From Microcaldota archaeon (GTDB lineage: Archaea; Micrarchaeota; Micrarchaeia; Anstonellales; Bilamarchaeaceae), in contig JAHFGR010000046.1 of the NCBI GenBank assembly GCA_023247345.1, positions 1 through 8,568 of the forward strand: a DNA stretch of 8,568 bases, read 5' to 3'. The notes under the pieces were generated by a model that had not been told where the DNA came from, ran no database searches, and saw only the letters and a program-made list of their open reading frames with translations. The translations under genes and the position numbers were made by a program. Below, piece by piece: positions 6,429 to 8,568 of the stretch; the first letter of the stretch is position 1, and each line of letters opens with the position of its first letter.

Positions 6429-6854
6429 TTAAACAACCTTGACATTAACTTTTTGTCCATCATAAGAAATATCAAATCGCCTCAAACCTTGAGATGGTTT
6501 ATCTATTTTTAGAGGAGTAACTGGAAATTTTACAATATCCACGATATCAGTATCTCCACTACTAGTACTTATCTTAACCAGAACTTCTCCGCCACGTCCA
6601 AGATTGTTTAACTCAATAAGCTTAACATTGTTTGGCACAAAGATTTCGGCTCTTAAAGAAGAATTTTGACCCAAGTTTCCAACAGCATTAATCAGATTCG
6701 ACAATCGAGTAGACATCAGTTCAGACTGAACCTGGAATAGTTGCTCGTTTGATTCGTTGGTCTTAAAATAAACGCTAAGAAGTAATGGTATAAATATTAC
6801 CAAGATAGCGGCAATCATGACCATTAATTCGATACTTATTTGGGCCTTGGACAT
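6429..6854 (-). CDS. Pilin-like protein with class III signal peptide
   Basis: The 141-residue product begins MSKAQISIELMVMIAAILVIFIPLLLS. This is a short basic leader, then a Q-x-S-x-E motif at the start of a 20-residue hydrophobic helix (10-30), the pattern of archaeal class III (type IV pilin-like) signal peptides. A prepilin peptidase would be expected to cut between A4 and Q5, leaving E9 as the conserved +5 glutamate. The rest (about 35-141) looks like a small extracytoplasmic beta-rich domain. The ATG at 6854 is chosen over an in-frame GTG at 6881 because it gives the standard short leader and has AGTAGGT upstream; the GTG abuts the stop of the preceding gene. The protein likely forms or caps a surface filament or stays membrane-anchored. 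No pilus ATPase, peptidase or platform gene is in the window. It lies directly downstream of, and is probably co-transcribed with, the CBS-HPF gene. Confidence 0.75.
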   Translation of the reverse strand: MSKAQISIELMVMIAAILVIFIPLLLSVYFKTNESNEQLFQVQSELMSTRLSNLINAVGNLGQNSSLRAEIFVPNNVKLIELNNLGRGGEVLVKISTSSGDTDIVDIVKFPVTPLKIDKPSQGLRRFDISYDGQKVNVKVV

Positions 6855-6881
6855 ATTAACATACCTACTTTCAGATGGCAC

Positions 6882-7970
6882 CTACTCTTCTACTCTAGAT
6901 TTTTTCCTGTTTGTATCTATACCTTTCTTTTTGCTCAGCAGAACGTAAATCTCTTTCGCTAGGCTCGCAATAGTATCATTAAGCTTATAGTCTTCTGCTG
7001 AAACAGATAAACGATCTTTATCCATATCTACAAGGATTTTAGCGCTATAAACTGATTTGCCTTTTTTAATATGTAACACTGCGCTTTTTATTGCGAAGGA
7101 TTTTGAAAACCTTTTGAACGTATCAGCTAAAGTGTTCTTAATATCGTCATGATAGTTTTGGTCATCTTCTGATAACCCGCTAATAGACAAGTTGAACTGT
7201 TCTTTTGTAGATTCTAAAACATCTTTGAATACATCCACTGCAGCAAGAATCCCGATTGGCTTTTTATTTGAAACTACCAAAACGTATGCGGTATTATGAT
7301 CGACCATCTTTTTTATAGCGTCCTCTACTAAGCTATCGCTATTTACTACGACCAAGCCTTCTTCCACTAGGCTAGACAAAGGCAAATCTCCTTCTTTATC
7401 TACTTCTGTAATAATTTCCTTATCTCTTCTGCCTTTTGGTTTTAAAATTGCGGCAATATCAAAGGTAGATAAAATGCCATACGGATAACCATTATTAATA
7501 ATTACTAAATGATGCGTTCCGAACTCTTTCATCTTAGATTTTGCATTTCCTAAAGTACTATTAAGATCTATAGAATGAACTGGGGAGTTCATGAGATGGG
7601 AGACTAACTTTTTCTGGATCAAACGAAGTGATAATATATCCTTGAGAATTTCTATCCTTGATATTAGCCCTAAAGGTAACCGCTTCATCTGAGCAACTGC
7701 TGGAAGAAATTTAAAATGCCCAGTTAAAAAAGAATTTAACTTTTCAAATATCGTAGATTCTGGATAAATAACTGGCGCTTTTATGCATGAATTACCGCAT
7801 TTTGATCTGCTAACGTCGGCAACACCCAATCTAATATTGCGATCATCTAGTATCCCTAGATAAGAACGGTTTTTCATAACAATGACTGCGTTCCTTCTGG
7901 TCAAAATTTCGTCCAAAGCCCTAGACAAAGGCTCATCTGCATCTAATATTAAAGCGTTTTTAACTTCCAT
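6882..7970 (-). CDS. Four-CBS-domain protein with C-terminal HPF/S30AE-like ribosome hibernation domain
   Basis: The 362-residue cytosolic protein has four CBS motifs, at about 2-52, 60-114, 121-176 and 198-254, i.e. two Bateman modules. Such modules normally bind adenine nucleotides and sense energy state. Typical CBS signatures are HHLVIINNGYPYGILSTFDI (153-172) and AYVLVVSNKKPIGILAAVDV (228-247). Residues 257-350 align by eye with E. coli HPF: NLSISGLSED matches LNITGNNVE, and LSVSAEDYKLNDTIASLAKE matches IHASAEGQDMYAAIDGLIDK, with the same beta-alpha-beta-beta-beta-alpha order. HPF proteins bind the 30S decoding region and silence ribosomes. A basic tail (351-362) follows. C58 and C62 (CGNSC) between CBS1 and CBS2 could bind metal. 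GGAGGG (7976-7981) precedes the ATG by 5 bases, and three hairpins lie in the leader. The inferred role is a nucleotide-responsive ribosome hibernation factor. The CBS call is very sure; the HPF call rests on manual alignment. Confidence 0.85.
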   Translation of the reverse strand: MEVKNALILDADEPLSRALDEILTRRNAVIVMKNRSYLGILDDRNIRLGVADVSRSKCGNSCIKAPVIYPESTIFEKLNSFLTGHFKFLPAVAQMKRLPLGLISRIEILKDILSLRLIQKKLVSHLMNSPVHSIDLNSTLGNAKSKMKEFGTHHLVIINNGYPYGILSTFDIAAILKPKGRRDKEIITEVDKEGDLPLSSLVEEGLVVVNSDSLVEDAIKKMVDHNTAYVLVVSNKKPIGILAAVDVFKDVLESTKEQFNLSISGLSEDDQNYHDDIKNTLADTFKRFSKSFAIKSAVLHIKKGKSVYSAKILVDMDKDRLSVSAEDYKLNDTIASLAKEIYVLLSKKKGIDTNRKKSRVEE

Positions 7971-7975
7971 TTTTT

Positions 7976-7981
7976 CCCTCC
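7976..7981 (-). promoter_or_regulatory. Strong Shine-Dalgarno of the CBS-HPF gene
   Basis: On the minus strand this reads GGAGGG, 5 bases before the ATG at 7970. It is the best SD match in the window, which suggests that initiation is efficient when accessible. The neighbouring hairpin carries CCTC on the mRNA strand (forward GAGG, 8003-8006) and could in principle pair with the SD. Confidence 0.8.
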
Positions 7982-7994
7982 ACTGGCAAGATCC

Positions 7995-8011
7995 CGTGAC
8001 CTGAGGTCACG
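7995..8011 (-). repeat. Perfect inverted repeat 1 in the CBS-HPF leader (7-bp stem, 3-base loop)
   Basis: CGTGACC-TGA-GGTCACG is an exact hairpin 14 bases upstream of the SD of the CBS-HPF gene on the mRNA strand. It is G/C-rich relative to its surroundings. As DNA it could be a dimeric regulator site; as RNA it is the hairpin closest to the ribosome-binding site. Confidence 0.8.
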
Positions 8012-8018
8012 AACTCTC

Positions 8019-8038
8019 GATGAAATTTTTATTTCATC
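8019..8038 (-). repeat. Perfect inverted repeat 2 in the CBS-HPF leader (8-bp stem, 4-base loop)
   Basis: GATGAAAT-TTTT-ATTTCATC is an exact hairpin. On the minus strand the loop is AAAA. It is AT-rich and shares its outer GATG...CATC ends with the third repeat, two bases away. Confidence 0.8.
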
Positions 8039-8040
8039 AA

Positions 8041-8061
8041 GATGCATGCTGTGCATGCATC
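8041..8061 (-). repeat. Perfect inverted repeat 3 in the CBS-HPF leader (9-bp stem, 3-base loop)
   Basis: GATGCATGC-TGT-GCATGCATC is an exact hairpin. The predicted minus-strand transcript start (about 26 bases from the TATA box at 8079-8087) falls at or just inside its outer edge, so the mRNA might begin with this structure. Alternatively, as DNA, the palindrome could be an operator overlapping the start site. Confidence 0.8.
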
Positions 8062-8078
8062 GGTAATCAAAGGTATTT

Positions 8079-8087
8079 CTTATAAAA
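8079..8087 (-). promoter_or_regulatory. Candidate TATA box for the CBS-HPF gene
   Basis: Minus-strand TTTTTATAAG lies in the AT-rich divergent spacer. With usual archaeal spacing the transcript would begin near 8057-8061 and carry a leader of about 88-91 bases containing the three inverted repeats. The box sits about 20 bases from the oppositely oriented TATA box of scpA, so binding at one could affect the other. Confidence 0.45.
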
Positions 8088-8099
8088 ACCTAAACCAAA

Positions 8100-8108
8100 T
8101 ATATAAAA
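8100..8108 (+). promoter_or_regulatory. TATA box with BRE-like upstream bases for scpA (leaderless)
   Basis: TATATAAAA preceded by ACCAAA, a good archaeal BRE-TATA combination. Its centre is about 29 bases before the ATG at 8133, placing the transcript start within a few bases of the start codon. No SD is visible. This argues against the in-frame ATG at 8109, which abuts the box. Confidence 0.6.
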
Positions 8109-8132
8109 ATGAGTATATTAATAAAACATACT

Positions 8133-8568
8133 ATGTCCCATGCAAAAGAAGTGTTCAGCTTAGAGTCTATGGTATCTAAGCCAACGTGGAAAGAAATGCT
8201 GTTAGATTTGATAGAAAAAAAGAAATTGGACCCTTGGGATGTAAATATAGCCCAAATCGCTGACGATTATTTGAAAAAAATAAGGGAATTGGAAAAGGTT
8301 AGCTTAGTAATACCTGCAAACATAATACTAGCTGCTTCTATTTTATTAAGGTACAAAAGCGATTATATAAGATTCAAAGAACCGATTTCTGACGTAATTA
8401 TGCCGCTTGATGGTGAGGACCAACAATTCGAGGATATCCCACAACTGGAATTAAGCACAAGAATTCCTCCGAAGAGGCAAATTACACTGGATGAACTGAT
8501 TCAGGAAATGGAAAAAATAATAAAATATGAGAATGTCGAGCGAGCAATAAAGCATCGCGGCGGGATCG
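8133..8568 (+). CDS. scpA: ScpA, kleisin subunit of SMC condensin (3' end beyond window)
   Basis: The frame is open from ATG 8133 to the window edge, giving 145 residues. ScpA is the kleisin that bridges the SMC ATPase heads in the condensin-like complex that compacts and segregates the chromosome. Residues 18-80 hold the N-terminal family signature: PTWKEMLLDLIEKKKLDPWD, then VNIAQIADDYLKKI, then VSLVIPANIILAASILLRYKSD. This N-terminal helical domain contacts the SMC neck in known structures. It is followed by an acidic low-complexity stretch (about 95-115) and a helical segment starting ITLDELIQEMEKI, as expected of the linker. The C-terminal winged helix that binds the other SMC head is not in the window. 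The start is chosen by TATA spacing. It is divergent from the CBS-HPF gene. No smc or scpB is seen in the window. Confidence 0.9.
   Translation, partial: MSHAKEVFSLESMVSKPTWKEMLLDLIEKKKLDPWDVNIAQIADDYLKKIRELEKVSLVIPANIILAASILLRYKSDYIRFKEPISDVIMPLDGEDQQFEDIPQLELSTRIPPKRQITLDELIQEMEKIIKYENVERAIKHRGGI

Noticed and set aside
7995..8061. CRISPR array or mobile-element ends
   Set aside because: The three inverted repeats differ in sequence and are not direct repeats with spacers. No cas gene, transposase or target duplication is nearby.

Overview
The window looks like part of a compact, AT-rich archaeal chromosome, probably from a small-genome DPANN-type lineage. That lineage is an inference from gene content, not a marker-gene placement. 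The archaeal signs are an enolase with the archaeal-type NGGKHAGG motif, a pilin-like protein with a class III signal peptide, an ScpA kleisin, TATA-like boxes about 21-33 bases upstream of several start codons, and a mix of apparently leaderless genes and genes with Shine-Dalgarno (SD) sites.

Layout. Positions 1-1254 hold two overlapping minus-strand genes of unknown role: a protein with a GXGXG beta-helix repeat, then a conserved-looking protein that runs off the left edge. Both begin with a similar RRLT...F.RY segment. A small plus-strand antitoxin-like gene (1377-1589) diverges from them. It is followed by what looks like the C-terminal remnant of a RelE-type toxin (1597-1731), whose stop codon lies in the SD of the enolase gene. 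Enolase (1739-2974) and a small four-helix membrane protein (2988-3374) look co-transcribed. A fusion of five TPR repeats and a Vps4/katanin-like AAA+ ATPase follows (3459-5192), then a leaderless dihydroorotase (5254-6414).

From the other side, two minus-strand genes converge on dihydroorotase: a four-CBS-domain protein with a C-terminal domain resembling the ribosome hibernation factor HPF/S30AE (6882-7970), and a pilin-like protein (6429-6854). At the right edge, divergent from the CBS-HPF gene, a leaderless scpA begins (8133 to the end).

The most interesting signal is at 7968-8110. The divergent promoter is packed into about 160 bases, and the leader of the CBS-HPF gene carries three consecutive perfect inverted repeats, with stems of 7, 8 and 9 bp. 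A nucleotide-sensing (CBS) and ribosome-binding (HPF-like) protein behind a highly structured leader suggests an energy-responsive ribosome hibernation factor with post-transcriptional or autogenous control. The domain architecture and the hairpins can be seen in the sequence; the regulatory link is inference.

Otherwise the genes are core metabolism (glycolysis, pyrimidine synthesis), chromosome organisation (ScpA), a remodelling ATPase, and a decayed toxin-antitoxin locus.
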